Assembly: GCA_965242485.1 (NCBI GenBank)
Contig: CBDESM010000003.1
Span: 2,108,001-2,172,000 of the forward strand
DNA: 64,000 bases
DNA from: CBDESM01 sp965242485
Lineage (GTDB): Bacteria; Chloroflexota; Dehalococcoidia; Bin125
Direction of reading: 5' to 3'
This document shows positions 8,790 to 16,795 of the stretch, piece by piece; positions within the stretch are counted from its first letter, which is position 1, and each line of letters starts with the position of its first letter. A program made the translations under genes and the position numbers. Below the pieces are notes generated by a model, which was given only the letters and a program-made list of their open reading frames with translations, searched no databases and was not told the origin of the DNA.

Positions 8790-9044
8790 CTAGGAGACTT
8801 GGATGGTGAGGCAGGTGGTGGTGCGCTTGACGCCGGCGACGGTTTGGATTTCCTCGGTGATCTTGGTGCCGAGTTCGGCCAGGTCCGCGGCTTCGACGAG
8901 GCAGATGACGTCGAAGGGGCCGGTGACCATATCGACGGAGGAGATGCCGTCGCCGGCGGAGGACTGTAGGGTGCGGAGCGCGTTGGCGACCTGCTTGGCG
9001 GTGCCGACGTCGGCTTCGACGAGGACGTAGCTTTTGACGGACAT
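8790..9044 (-). CDS. Stand-alone Lrp/AsnC ligand-binding (RAM) domain protein
   Basis: This 84-residue protein consists only of the C-terminal effector-binding domain of Lrp/AsnC regulators: a beta-alpha-beta-beta-alpha-beta pattern with a VMVTGPFDVICLVEA-like core (VDMVTGPFDV is visible). There is no helix-turn-helix, so it cannot bind DNA by itself in the usual way. Such single-domain RAM proteins are known and form amino-acid-binding oligomers. A good GGAGGTG Shine-Dalgarno precedes the ATG. It is divergent from pheS (97 bases between starts) and is followed by moeA on the same strand. Any role as a sensor for a neighbouring gene is inference. Confidence 0.85.
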   Translation of the reverse strand: MSVKSYVLVEADVGTAKQVANALRTLQSSAGDGISSVDMVTGPFDVICLVEAADLAELGTKITEEIQTVAGVKRTTTCLTIQVS

Positions 9045-9141
9045 GGGTCACCTCCACAGCGGATCGTTGATGGGGAGTGTACAGATGGGGGCGCTGTAGT
9101 CGGCGGGGGTCTACGATTGAGGCGGGAAGGCGGGTGCGAGC

Positions 9142-10146
9142 TTGCGAGACGGCAGTGCCGGGGAGCTGGAAGCGGAGGCGCTGGCGGCGCTCGGGGCGGC
9201 GTCAGACGAGACGGAGCTGGCTGATTGGCGCTCGGCTTGGCTGGGCCGGAAGGGACGGGTGACGGCGCTACTGCGGGGGGTGCGAGAGCTGCCGGCGGAG
9301 GAGCGGCCGGCGGCCGGCGCCGCGGCGAACGCGCTGCGGGCGGGTTTGGATGAGGCGTTCGAGCGGCGCGGTGCGGAGCTGTCGCGGCCGGAAGAGGGCC
9401 CGGCGATCGATGTGACGCTGCCCGGCCGGCGCGGGCGGATCGGTTCGCTGCATCCGGTGACCCGGACCCGGAGGATGATGGAGCGGGCGTTCCGGGACAT
9501 GGGGTTCGACGTCGTTTCCGGGCCCGAGGTGGAGCTGGAGGAGTACAACTTCGATCGGCTGCGGATTCCGGCGGATCATCCGGCGCGGGAGATGTGGGAC
9601 ACGCTCTGGGTGGATACGTCGGCGAGGGGCGGACCGAACCTGCTGCTGCGGACGCATACGTCGCCGATGCAGATCCGGTACTTGGAACGGCGGGAGCCGC
9701 CGATCCGGGTGATCGTGCCGGGCACCTGCTACCGGCACGAGGCGGTGGACGCGACGCATGAATGGATGCTGACGCAGATCGAGGGGCTGGCGATTGACGA
9801 GGGGTTGTCGTTCGCGCATCTGAAGGGGACGCTGGAGTCGTTCGTACACCGGCTGTTCGGGTCGGAGATCGAGACGCGGTTCCGCTGCGATTATTTCCCC
9901 TTCGTCGAGCCGGGCGCGGAGCTGGCGATTCGCTGGCAGGGGCGCTGGTTGGAGGTGCTGGGCTGCGGGATGGTGCATCGGGAGATCATCGAGGCGGCGG
10001 GGCTGGACGGGGATCGCTATACCGGGTTCGCGTTTGGAATCGGGATCGAGCGGGTGGCGATGCTGAAGTACGGAGTCGAGGACATCAGGAACTTCTACGC
10101 GAACGAACCGAGGTTCCTGAGGCAGTTCGCCGGGTTCGCGCGATGA
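9142..10146 (+). CDS. pheS: Phenylalanyl-tRNA synthetase alpha subunit
   Basis: This is the catalytic subunit of the class II (alpha-beta)2 enzyme that charges tRNA-Phe. An N-terminal coiled-coil region (about residues 1-85) precedes the catalytic core. Motif 2 is GTCYRHE (194-200), followed by THEWMLTQIEGL, and motif 3 is GFAFGIGIER (295-304). The product has 334 residues, near the usual length. The only start that retains the coiled coil is TTG at 9142, with a GGGAAGG ribosome-binding site 11 bases upstream. The TGA overlaps the pheT ATG (ATGA), giving tight coupling of the two subunits. Confidence 0.95.
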   Translation: MRDGSAGELEAEALAALGAASDETELADWRSAWLGRKGRVTALLRGVRELPAEERPAAGAAANALRAGLDEAFERRGAELSRPEEGPAIDVTLPGRRGRIGSLHPVTRTRRMMERAFRDMGFDVVSGPEVELEEYNFDRLRIPADHPAREMWDTLWVDTSARGGPNLLLRTHTSPMQIRYLERREPPIRVIVPGTCYRHEAVDATHEWMLTQIEGLAIDEGLSFAHLKGTLESFVHRLFGSEIETRFRCDYFPFVEPGAELAIRWQGRWLEVLGCGMVHREIIEAAGLDGDRYTGFAFGIGIERVAMLKYGVEDIRNFYANEPRFLRQFAGFAR

Positions 10147-12545
10147 AGGTGCCCTTGGCTTGGCTGGAACGGTACGTCGATCTGAAGGTCGACGTGGAAG
10201 AGCTGGCGCACCGGTTGTCGATGGCGGGGGCCGAAGTGGAGGAGATCGAGCGTTCGGGCGGCGATTGGGAGCATGTGGTCGTCGGCAAGGTGGCGGAAGT
10301 GGCGCGACATCCGGATGCGGACCGGCTGCGGCTGGCAACGGTGGAGTACGGGGCGGAGGAGCCGCTGACAGTGGTTTGCGGGGCGCCGAATCTGGAGCAG
10401 GGGCAGACGGTGGCGTTCGCGCAGGTGGGGGCGGAGCTGATCGACGCGCAGAGCGGGGCGAAGCGCAAGCTGCGGCGGAGCAAGATCCGCGGGGTGGCCT
10501 CGATGGGGATGGTGTGCTCGGAGCGCGAGCTGGGGATATCGGACGAACACGAGGGGATTCTGGTGCTCAAGACGGAGGCGGCTCCCGGGACGCCGCTGGC
10601 GGAAGCGATCGGCGAGGTTTCGGTGGAGGTGAAGCCGACGCCGAACCGGCCGGATCATTTTTCGGTGCTGGGGATCGCGCGGGAGGTCGCGGCGCTGACC
10701 GGGGCGCGGGTGCTGGAGCCCGAGATCGGGTACGCGGAGTCGGAGACGGCGGCAATGGAGCGGACTTCGGTGCAGATTGAGGACGCTGCGGGGTGTCCGC
10801 GCTACGTGGCGGCGGTGATCGAGGGCGTCGCGGTCGGGCCCTCGCCGGAGTGGCTGCAGCAGGCTTTGATTTCGGCCGGGCAGCGGCCGATCAATAACGT
10901 CGTGGACGTGACCAACTTCGTGATGCTGGAGTACGGGCAGCCGCTGCATGCGTTTGATTGGGAGCGGTTGGGCGAACAGCGGATCGTGGTGCGGCGGGCG
11001 CGGCGGGGCGAGCGGATCGAGCTGCTGGATGGGACCGACTTGGAGCTGGACGCGGCCGACTTGGTAATCGCGGATGCGGAGCGCGCGGTGGCGCTGGCGG
11101 GGATCATGGGGGGCGGAGATTCGGAAGTCTCGGAGACGTCCCGGACGGTGCTGCTCGAGTCAGCGAATTTCGAGGCGGCGTCGATCCGGCGCAGCGGCGC
11201 GCGGCACAAGCTGCGGACGGAGGCCAGCCTGCGGTTCGAGAAGTCGTTGAATCCGGAATTGGCGGAGCTGGCGGCGCGTCGGGCGGCGCGGCTGATCGCG
11301 GAAGTTTCTGGCGGGACGGTCTGCGCGGGGATGGCGGACGAATATCCGGGCCGGAGGCACGCGGAACAGGTGATCGCGCCGGTCGCCCGGATTCGCCAGC
11401 TGCTGGGGGTCGAGCCTTCGGTCGAGGAGGTACGCGGGATCTTCGAGGCGCTGGGGATTCCGAATCGGTGGCTGCCGCCGGATCGGTATGCGGTGTCGTG
11501 CCCGCCTTGGCGGACGGATCTGTCGCACCCGGACGACGCGGTGGAGGAGATCGGGCGGATCATCGGGTACGACCGGCTGCCCAGCGCGGCCCTGCGGGGA
11601 AGCGTGCCCGAACCGGATTCGGATGCCGAGGAGATGCTGGCGGAACGGGTGCGGGACGTGCTGGCGGGCTTGGGCTGCGCGGAGATCATCACGTACCCGA
11701 TGACCAATGAAGGGGAGCTGGAGGCGGCGCGGGCGCCGGGCGATGCGCTGGCGCTCAGCAATCCGATGAGCGCGGCTGCACCGCTGCTGCGGACGAGTCT
11801 GCGGCCGGCGATGCTGCGGGCGTTCGACCGGAGCTGGCGCTCGGAGCGGCGCGAGGTGCGGCTGTTCGAGATCGGGAAGGAGTTCCTGCCCGGCGGGCCG
11901 GGGCAGCCGGAGGAGCGCCGGGTGCTGATGATCGCGGTCGGCGGAGAGGCCGCGGCCGGCATTCACGCGCCGGCGCGGGAGCTCGATTTCTTCGATGCGA
12001 AGGGGCTGCTGGAGGATTTGGGCGAAGCGCTCGGCGCGAGGCTGGAAGCGGTCGCGCCGGCTGAGCCGATTGCGGGGCTGGCGGGCACGGAATCGGGCGA
12101 CATAACGCTATCCGAAGCAATTGTAGGGAGCATCGGGAGGGTTGATGCGGAGATGGCGTCGGCGTTCGATTTGGAACGGCCGGCATATCTGGTAGAGGTG
12201 GGTTTACATAAGCTATCCGAAGCACTTGAGGCGGTTGGTGGCAGGGGCGTTGCGTCGCCGTTGTCGAACCAGCCGCCGGTGGTTGAGGATCTCGCCTTGG
12301 AGGTTGATGAAGAGCGGGCTTCGGGCGAGCTGCTGGCGGCGATTGCGGCGCATCCGCTGGTGGAATCGGCGGAGCTGTTCGATCTGTATTCGGGCCCGCC
12401 GGTCGCGGACGGGATGAAGTCGCTGGCGTACCGGGTGGTGTACCGGGCTCCCAACCGGACGCTGTCGGAGCGGGAAGTGGAGCGGGCGCGGCGGAGCATC
12501 GTGGGGCGGCTGGAGAAGCAGTTCAAGGCGCGGCTGCGGGATTAG
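10143..12545 (+). CDS. pheT: Phenylalanyl-tRNA synthetase beta subunit
   Basis: This is the large subunit of PheRS, 800 residues. In order it shows the N-terminal segment MKVPLAWLERYVD, the EMAP/tRNA-binding OB domain (about 40-155), the B3/B4 editing region that clears Tyr-tRNA-Phe, a B5 DNA-binding-like domain, the degenerate class II core, and a C-terminal ferredoxin-fold anticodon-binding domain (about 705-800). The last contains the SLAYRVVYRAPNRTLSE motif. ATG at 10143 overlaps the pheS stop. About 160 bases separate its stop from the next gene start, and those hold a CIRCE operator. Confidence 0.96.
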   Translation: MKVPLAWLERYVDLKVDVEELAHRLSMAGAEVEEIERSGGDWEHVVVGKVAEVARHPDADRLRLATVEYGAEEPLTVVCGAPNLEQGQTVAFAQVGAELIDAQSGAKRKLRRSKIRGVASMGMVCSERELGISDEHEGILVLKTEAAPGTPLAEAIGEVSVEVKPTPNRPDHFSVLGIAREVAALTGARVLEPEIGYAESETAAMERTSVQIEDAAGCPRYVAAVIEGVAVGPSPEWLQQALISAGQRPINNVVDVTNFVMLEYGQPLHAFDWERLGEQRIVVRRARRGERIELLDGTDLELDAADLVIADAERAVALAGIMGGGDSEVSETSRTVLLESANFEAASIRRSGARHKLRTEASLRFEKSLNPELAELAARRAARLIAEVSGGTVCAGMADEYPGRRHAEQVIAPVARIRQLLGVEPSVEEVRGIFEALGIPNRWLPPDRYAVSCPPWRTDLSHPDDAVEEIGRIIGYDRLPSAALRGSVPEPDSDAEEMLAERVRDVLAGLGCAEIITYPMTNEGELEAARAPGDALALSNPMSAAAPLLRTSLRPAMLRAFDRSWRSERREVRLFEIGKEFLPGGPGQPEERRVLMIAVGGEAAAGIHAPARELDFFDAKGLLEDLGEALGARLEAVAPAEPIAGLAGTESGDITLSEAIVGSIGRVDAEMASAFDLERPAYLVEVGLHKLSEALEAVGGRGVASPLSNQPPVVEDLALEVDEERASGELLAAIAAHPLVESAELFDLYSGPPVADGMKSLAYRVVYRAPNRTLSEREVERARRSIVGRLEKQFKARLRD

Positions 12546-12589
12546 CAGGGCTGTTCCGAGGGTCTGCCGGGGCCGGGATTCAATCAGGA

Positions 12590-12617
12590 CTGTCAAGTGA
12601 TATACATTTGCGATACA
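12590..12617 (+). promoter_or_regulatory. Weak candidate sigma-70-type promoter before the CIRCE element
   Basis: CTGTCA (12590-12595) is followed by 16 bases and GATACA (12612-12617). The hexamers match the TTGACA/TATAAT consensus at four and three positions. Transcription would start near 12624, just before the CIRCE palindrome, which is a usual geometry for HrcA repression. A second candidate -10, TATACA, lies at 12601-12606. This is a position-based suggestion only. Confidence 0.3.
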
Positions 12618-12632
12618 TGGTGAGGGGATGCG

Positions 12633-12659
12633 TTAGCACTCTCTGAGGGAGAGTGCTAA
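12633..12659 (+). promoter_or_regulatory. CIRCE operator (HrcA-binding inverted repeat), perfect consensus
   Basis: The left arm TTAGCACTC (12633-12641), a nine-base spacer, and the right arm GAGTGCTAA (12651-12659) match the canonical CIRCE element exactly in both arm sequence and spacing. CIRCE is bound by the heat-shock repressor HrcA, which is released at high temperature, normally in front of groESL or the hrcA-grpE-dnaK operon. Here no chaperone gene follows: the next gene, starting at 12704, encodes an unrecognised 170-residue protein. The element lies 44 bases before that start, as expected for a 5'-UTR or operator position. hrcA is not in the window. Confidence 0.93.
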
Positions 12660-12703
12660 GATGGGCTGCGACGGGCAGGAATGCCAGCGAGATGGAGGCC
12701 GAG

Positions 12704-13216
12704 ATGACCGTTCACCAGATGACCGCGGGGATGCAGGAGATCGAGGGGATCGTGCACCGCATTTGCGACGCGGGGGATCACATCGAGCTGGGCGCGGCGT
12801 TCTACGAGGCGCTGGCGCTGCCGCCGATCGAGCTGCGCCGGGCGATGCGGGCGCTGGCGCGGCTGGAAGGCAGCGCGACGCCGGACCGCCTGCACGAGCG
12901 CGCGCTGCTGCGGCTGCGGGCGCTGCTGCAGCTGGACGCCGAGCAGGCGCGGGTGATCGCGCGGGCGTTCGACGACGCGTTCCTCGACCTGCCGGAGGGC
13001 TGGCGGGAGCGGAACCGGGAGGCGGAGCTGGGCGCGATCCTGAACGGGCTGGATGGGCGCAGCTTCGGCGCGCTGGCCGGGATCGTGCCTTCGCTGCGGG
13101 ACCGGTTCGGGGACGGCTGGCTGCTGGAGCAGCTGGCCGCGCCGCGCGGAACGCCGGTCGCGGAGATCGCCGCGGAACTGGTGGTGCCGGAGCTGGAGCC
13201 GGTCGCGACGGCCTGA
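12704..13216 (+). CDS. Uncharacterised helical protein under a CIRCE operator
   Basis: The product is 170 residues with no signal peptide or membrane segment, mostly Ala/Leu/Arg/Glu, and reads as a bundle of amphipathic helices. It has one cysteine, in HRICDAGDH. I recognise no family. ATG at 12704 is favoured because GGAGG sits five bases upstream; an in-frame ATG at 12692 is the alternative. The operator upstream implies induction by heat or protein-misfolding stress through HrcA. A chaperone accessory or a protein protecting ribosomes or enzymes would fit, but nothing in the sequence proves this. It converges on rplT, with 62 bases between the stops. Confidence 0.8.
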   Translation: MTVHQMTAGMQEIEGIVHRICDAGDHIELGAAFYEALALPPIELRRAMRALARLEGSATPDRLHERALLRLRALLQLDAEQARVIARAFDDAFLDLPEGWRERNREAELGAILNGLDGRSFGALAGIVPSLRDRFGDGWLLEQLAAPRGTPVAEIAAELVVPELEPVATA

Positions 13217-13278
13217 GGCGGCACCGGCGGGGAAATCCCGGGGCGCGCCGCTCTCGAAAGGGGCGACGCGCCGTCGTC

Positions 13279-13638
13279 TCAGGCGGCTGCCGCTTCTTCG
13301 GCTTGGCGGACGATGGCGGTGAAGCCGGCCGGATCGTTGACGGCCAGTTCGGCGAGGACCTTGCGGTCGATTTCGATGCCGGCGGTCTTGAGGCGGTTGA
13401 TCAGGGTGCTGTAGGTGGTGCCGTTGAGCCGGGCGGCGGCGTTGATGCGCTGGATCCAGATGCGGCGCATGTCGCCCTTGCGTTCGCGGCGATGGGCGTA
13501 GGCGTAGGAGAGCGCGTGCAGGCGCGATTCCGAAGCGCGGCGGTAGAGGCGGTGCCGTACGCCGTGGTGGCCCTTGGTCTGCTTGAGCACCTTCTTGTGG
13601 CGGCGGCGCTCGCGGGGGCCGCCTTTGACTCTGGGCAT
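13279..13638 (-). CDS. rplT: 50S ribosomal protein L20
   Basis: This is a primary 23S rRNA-binding protein needed for early 50S assembly. The 119-residue product starts MPRVKGGPRERRRHKKVLKQ and carries the family motif DMRRIWIQRINAAAR, followed by YSTLINRLKTAGIEIDRKVL. Length is typical. It is the last gene of the thrS-accC-accB-infC-rpmI-rplT run, 65 bases after rpmI. In many bacteria L20 represses its own operon by binding the mRNA leader. I cannot see such a site here by eye. Confidence 0.97.
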   Translation of the reverse strand: MPRVKGGPRERRRHKKVLKQTKGHHGVRHRLYRRASESRLHALSYAYAHRRERKGDMRRIWIQRINAAARLNGTTYSTLINRLKTAGIEIDRKVLAELAVNDPAGFTAIVRQAEEAAAA

Positions 13639-13703
13639 GTTCCTGTCCTTCGGGAATGTCGCGCGGGGCGCGGATGCGGTGTTTCGGTGCGGTTGGCGGG
13701 AGC

Positions 13704-13910
13704 CTAGTCGGCGCCGTAGGGGAGGAGCTTGCGGACGCGCTTGCGGTCGCCTTTGCGGGCGACTTCGTGCATGCGCTGCTGGAGGCGGAGGGTGCGCTTG
13801 TGCTTGCGCTGCTTGTTGTGGCCGCGCGAGGACTTCATCCGCAGCACCTTGCCGGTGCGGGTGATGCGGAAGCGCTTGGCTGCGCCCTTATGCGTTTTCA
13901 TCTTGGGCAT
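13704..13910 (-). CDS. rpmI: 50S ribosomal protein L35
   Basis: This is a small, very basic 68-residue ribosomal protein. It begins MPKMKTHKGAAKRFRITRTG and contains the KHKRTLR segment typical of L35. The ATG lies inside the end of infC, so the two reading frames overlap by 23 bases in different frames. This implies translational coupling between IF3 and L35, and rplT follows after 65 bases. Confidence 0.96.
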   Translation of the reverse strand: MPKMKTHKGAAKRFRITRTGKVLRMKSSRGHNKQRKHKRTLRLQQRMHEVARKGDRKRVRKLLPYGAD

Positions 13911-14487
13911 GTGCGGCTCCGTTGCTGGCGGTTGCTGCTGCGGCCTTGGCGGCCTGCTTGGCGGCTGCTTTGTCCTCGGCGACGATCACCGACATGAAGC
14001 GGCCTTCGGTCGCGATGGGGCGCTCGACGACGACGGGGGTGCCGCTGTCCTCGAGCGCCTCGAGCATCTCGTTGATCCGTTCCACTCCGATTTCGCGGTG
14101 GGTGATTTCGCGGCCCCGGAACATGACCGAGATCTTGACCTTGTCGCCCTGCTTGAGCAGGCGGGCGGCGGTGCGGCCCTTGGCTTCCATGTCGTGGCGG
14201 CCGATGTTGGGGCGCATCTTGACTTCGTGGAGGGACGCGCCCTTTTGCCGCTTGCGGCCCTCGCGGTCGCGCTTGGCCTGTTCGTACTTGAAGCGGCCGA
14301 AGTCGAGCATCTTGCAGACCGGGGGCTCCGCGTTGGGCGCGACCTCGACGAGGTCGAGGCCTTGTGCGCGGGCGAGGTCTTGCGCTTGGCGCGTGGGCAT
14401 GACGCCGAGTTGCGCGCCATCGTCGCCGATGACGCGGACCTCGAAGGCGCGGATCATGTCGTTGACGCGCTGCTCGTTGGTGCTCAG
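13888..14487 (-). CDS. infC: Translation initiation factor IF-3, probable CTG start
   Basis: IF3 binds the 30S subunit and checks start-codon and initiator-tRNA pairing. Its N-terminal domain contains NEQRVND, EVRVIGDDG and CKMLDFGRFKYE; the C-terminal domain contains KMRPNIGRHD and VKISVMFRGREI. The tail ends in an Ala-rich stretch. Homologues begin just before the NEQ motif. There the only candidate initiator is CTG at 14487, five bases after a GGAGGAGGA Shine-Dalgarno; the next in-frame start is a TTG 13 codons earlier with no ribosome-binding site. Non-AUG starts on infC are a known autoregulation device (AUU in Escherichia coli). The product is about 199 residues and overlaps rpmI. Confidence 0.94.
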   Translation of the reverse strand: MSTNEQRVNDMIRAFEVRVIGDDGAQLGVMPTRQAQDLARAQGLDLVEVAPNAEPPVCKMLDFGRFKYEQAKRDREGRKRQKGASLHEVKMRPNIGRHDMEAKGRTAARLLKQGDKVKISVMFRGREITHREIGVERINEMLEALEDSGTPVVVERPIATEGRFMSVIVAEDKAAAKQAAKAAAATASNGAAHAQDENA

Positions 14488-14492
14488 GGTGG

Positions 14493-14501
14493 TCCTCCTC
14501 C
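14493..14501 (-). promoter_or_regulatory. Strong ribosome-binding site that fixes the infC start at CTG
   Basis: Read on the minus strand this is GGAGGAGGA, followed by CCACC and then CTG AGC ACC AAC GAG. It is among the strongest Shine-Dalgarno sequences in the window, with five bases between it and the CTG. No ATG, GTG or TTG lies at a workable distance downstream in frame, so it selects the CTG as initiator. Confidence 0.8.
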
Positions 14502-14593
14502 GGCGGCGCGGCTGCGGAAGATGCAATCCGCGCGGGCGGTGACAGGGTACACGCTAGCGGAATCGGAGCGCGGGCGCGATCAGGTTCGGCAAT

Positions 14594-15121
14594 TCAGGAC
14601 TCGGATGGGGCCGCTTCGATGACGAGGAGCAGGTCGCCCTGCTCGACGGCGGCGCCGGCGGAGATGGCGACTTGGGAGATCTTGCCCGCGACCGGGGCCC
14701 GGATTTCGTTGTTCATCTTCATCGCGACGATGACGAGCAGCGGGTCGTCCGCCTCGATTTGGTCGCCCTCGGCGACGAGCAGTTCGGAGACTTGGCCGGT
14801 CATGGGGGCGGAGAGGCGGACATCGCCTTCGAGGAGCGGGCCGGCGGCTTCGAGCGCGCCGCCCGCGGCCGCGCGCTGGATTTCGACGGGGTAGCGGTCC
14901 TGGCCGATGAAGAGGTCGAGCGCGTTGCCATCGCGGCGGATGGCGACGGGGATGCGCTGGCCGTCGATCTGGAGGCGGAAGAGGGTGGAATCGTCGAGCG
15001 ATTCGAGCACGACTTCGCGCTCCACGTCGTCGAGCACGGCGAGGTAGCGGCCGTCGCCGGCGTCCTCGATCGCGATTTCGCGGTGCTGTCCGCCGACGTT
15101 CAGCCGGTAGTTCTTCGCCAT
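14594..15121 (-). CDS. Biotin carboxyl carrier protein of an acyl-CoA carboxylase
   Basis: This protein carries covalently bound biotin between the biotin carboxylase and the carboxyltransferase. The C-terminal biotinyl domain has the biotinylation motif AMKM (in VAMKMNNE), flanked by SAPMTGQV and the second half-hairpin RAPVAGKI. The first half (about residues 1-95) resembles the linker/BT-like region seen in propionyl- and pyruvate-carboxylase alpha chains, so the substrate could be acetyl-, propionyl- or pyruvate-type. Length is 175 residues. The ATG lies 22 bases inside the end of accC. No carboxyltransferase subunit is in the window. Confidence 0.88.
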   Translation of the reverse strand: MAKNYRLNVGGQHREIAIEDAGDGRYLAVLDDVEREVVLESLDDSTLFRLQIDGQRIPVAIRRDGNALDLFIGQDRYPVEIQRAAAGGALEAAGPLLEGDVRLSAPMTGQVSELLVAEGDQIEADDPLLVIVAMKMNNEIRAPVAGKISQVAISAGAAVEQGDLLLVIEAAPSES

Positions 15122-16641
15122 CCCTGTTCTCCGAGGAAGCGGCGGCCGCGCCCCGAGCGGGACCAGGCGCGGCGCTGGAGGCCGATGCCGCGCTGTTGTT
15201 CGGCGATTTCGCCTTGGGTGTGGAAGAAGATGGCGCCGGCGAGGGCGGCCTCGATGTCGTTGCAGGGGCGATCGTCTTCGGAGAGGAGCGGGTGCTCCTC
15301 GACGTAACTGGTGTGGACCCGCCCGTCTTGGAAGGCTTCGCTGTCCAGCATCGCTTGGTGGAAGGGGATGGAGGTGGAGACGCCGAGGATGAGGTACTCG
15401 CCGAGGGCGCGCTGCATGCGGCGGATGCATTGCTCGCGGGACTCGCCGTAGGTGATCAGCTTTCCGATCAGGGAGTCGTAGAAGGGGCTGACGCCGACTC
15501 CGCGCGCGAGCATCGAGTCGAGGCGGACGCCGGGGCCGCCGGGTTCGCGGAACCAGGCGATGGGCCCGACCGACGGCATGAAGTCGCGGTAGGGGTCCTC
15601 GGCGGTGATGCGGCATTCGAGGGCCCAGCCGCGGATCGGGCGCTCCTCGGCGGTGTAGCCGATCGGCTCGCCGCCGGCGATGCGTATCTGGTCCTGGACG
15701 AGGTCGACGCCGCGCACGAGTTCGGTGACGGGATGCTCGACTTGGAGGCGGGTGTTCATTTCCAGGAAGGCGAACTGATCGTCCCAGACGAGGAACTCGA
15801 CGGTGCCGGCGGAGTCGTAGTTGCAGGCGCGGGCGGCTTGGATGGCGGCCTCTTCCATGCGCGCGCGGAGGGCGGGGCTGATGCCGGGGGCGGGGCATTC
15901 TTCGATCAGCTTCTGGCGGCGGCGCTGGACGGAGCAGTCGCGTTCGCCGAGCGCGATGCAGTTGCCGTGCTTGTCGGCGAGGACTTGGATTTCGATATGG
16001 CGCGCGGGGCGGATCAGCTTTTCGACGAAGAGGGCTTCGTCGCCGAAGGCGGCGCGGGCTTCGTCCTGGGCCTGGGCGATGGCGCGGTCGATCTCGTCGG
16101 GGGCGTTGACGACGCGGATGCCGCGGCCGCCGCCGCCGGCGGAGGCCTTGAGGGCGATCGGGTAGCCGATCTCGGCGGCGATCTCGCGGACTTGCGCGGG
16201 GTCGGAAACGGGATCGACGGTGCCGGGGATGATCGGGACTCCGGCGGCCTGCATCGTGCGGCGGGAGGCGATCTTGTCGCCCATCAGCTCGATCGCCTCA
16301 GGCGAGGGGCCGACGAAGGCGATACCGCGGTCGCGGCAGGCGCGGGCGAAGCGGGTGTTTTCGGAGAGGAAGCCGTAGCCGGGGTGGACGGCGTCGGCCT
16401 GCATCTCCTCGGCGGCGCGGAGGACGGCGTCGATGTCGAGATAGGACTCGGCGGGAGGGCCGGCGCCGACGCGGCGGGAGTCGTCGGAGAGGCGGACGTG
16501 GCGGGCGGAGACGTCGGCGTCGGAGTAGATGGTGGCGGCGCGGATGCCGAGGTCGCGGGCGCCGCGGATGACGCGGACGGCGATCTCGCCGCGGTTGGCG
16601 ACGAGGAGGGTCTTGAACGGGGGCTCGGGGGCGCCGGTCAT
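15100..16641 (-). CDS. accC: Biotin carboxylase subunit of an acyl-CoA carboxylase
   Basis: This ATP-grasp enzyme carboxylates biotin on the carrier protein using bicarbonate. The N-terminal Rossmann-like domain opens LLVANRGEIAVRVIR. The ATP-grasp Gly-rich loop KASAGGGGRGIR, the EKLIRPARHIEIQVLAD strand, the metal ligands around FLEMNTRLQVEHPVTE and the C-terminal biotin-carboxylase lid region follow. The 513 residues include a C-terminal extension of about 60 residues beyond the usual 450. The ATG has a GGAG ribosome-binding site six bases upstream. It overlaps the carrier-protein gene and lies between thrS and infC, an unusual place for it. Confidence 0.94.
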   Translation of the reverse strand: MTGAPEPPFKTLLVANRGEIAVRVIRGARDLGIRAATIYSDADVSARHVRLSDDSRRVGAGPPAESYLDIDAVLRAAEEMQADAVHPGYGFLSENTRFARACRDRGIAFVGPSPEAIELMGDKIASRRTMQAAGVPIIPGTVDPVSDPAQVREIAAEIGYPIALKASAGGGGRGIRVVNAPDEIDRAIAQAQDEARAAFGDEALFVEKLIRPARHIEIQVLADKHGNCIALGERDCSVQRRRQKLIEECPAPGISPALRARMEEAAIQAARACNYDSAGTVEFLVWDDQFAFLEMNTRLQVEHPVTELVRGVDLVQDQIRIAGGEPIGYTAEERPIRGWALECRITAEDPYRDFMPSVGPIAWFREPGGPGVRLDSMLARGVGVSPFYDSLIGKLITYGESREQCIRRMQRALGEYLILGVSTSIPFHQAMLDSEAFQDGRVHTSYVEEHPLLSEDDRPCNDIEAALAGAIFFHTQGEIAEQQRGIGLQRRAWSRSGRGRRFLGEQGWRRTTG

Positions 16642-16795
16642 GCGGCTCTCCGGCTCGGAGGCATTCGGTGTCGACGCGACTCACGCTGAAGGGCGGGAGG
16701 CGATGGCGCAAATTCCCGCGCGGGCCCGATCAGGTGCGCGAAGGGCGCTGCGCCGTGCGGGAGGATACCCGCTGATCGGCGTTCGGGCAGCGGCG

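Noticed and set aside
6266..8809. Very long open frame antisense to the P450 and moeA genes (847 residues)
   Set aside because: It is a shadow of high-GC coding on the other strand. Its translation is low-complexity Gly/Val/Asp/Ala, and no domain is recognisable, whereas the minus strand encodes two clear enzymes.
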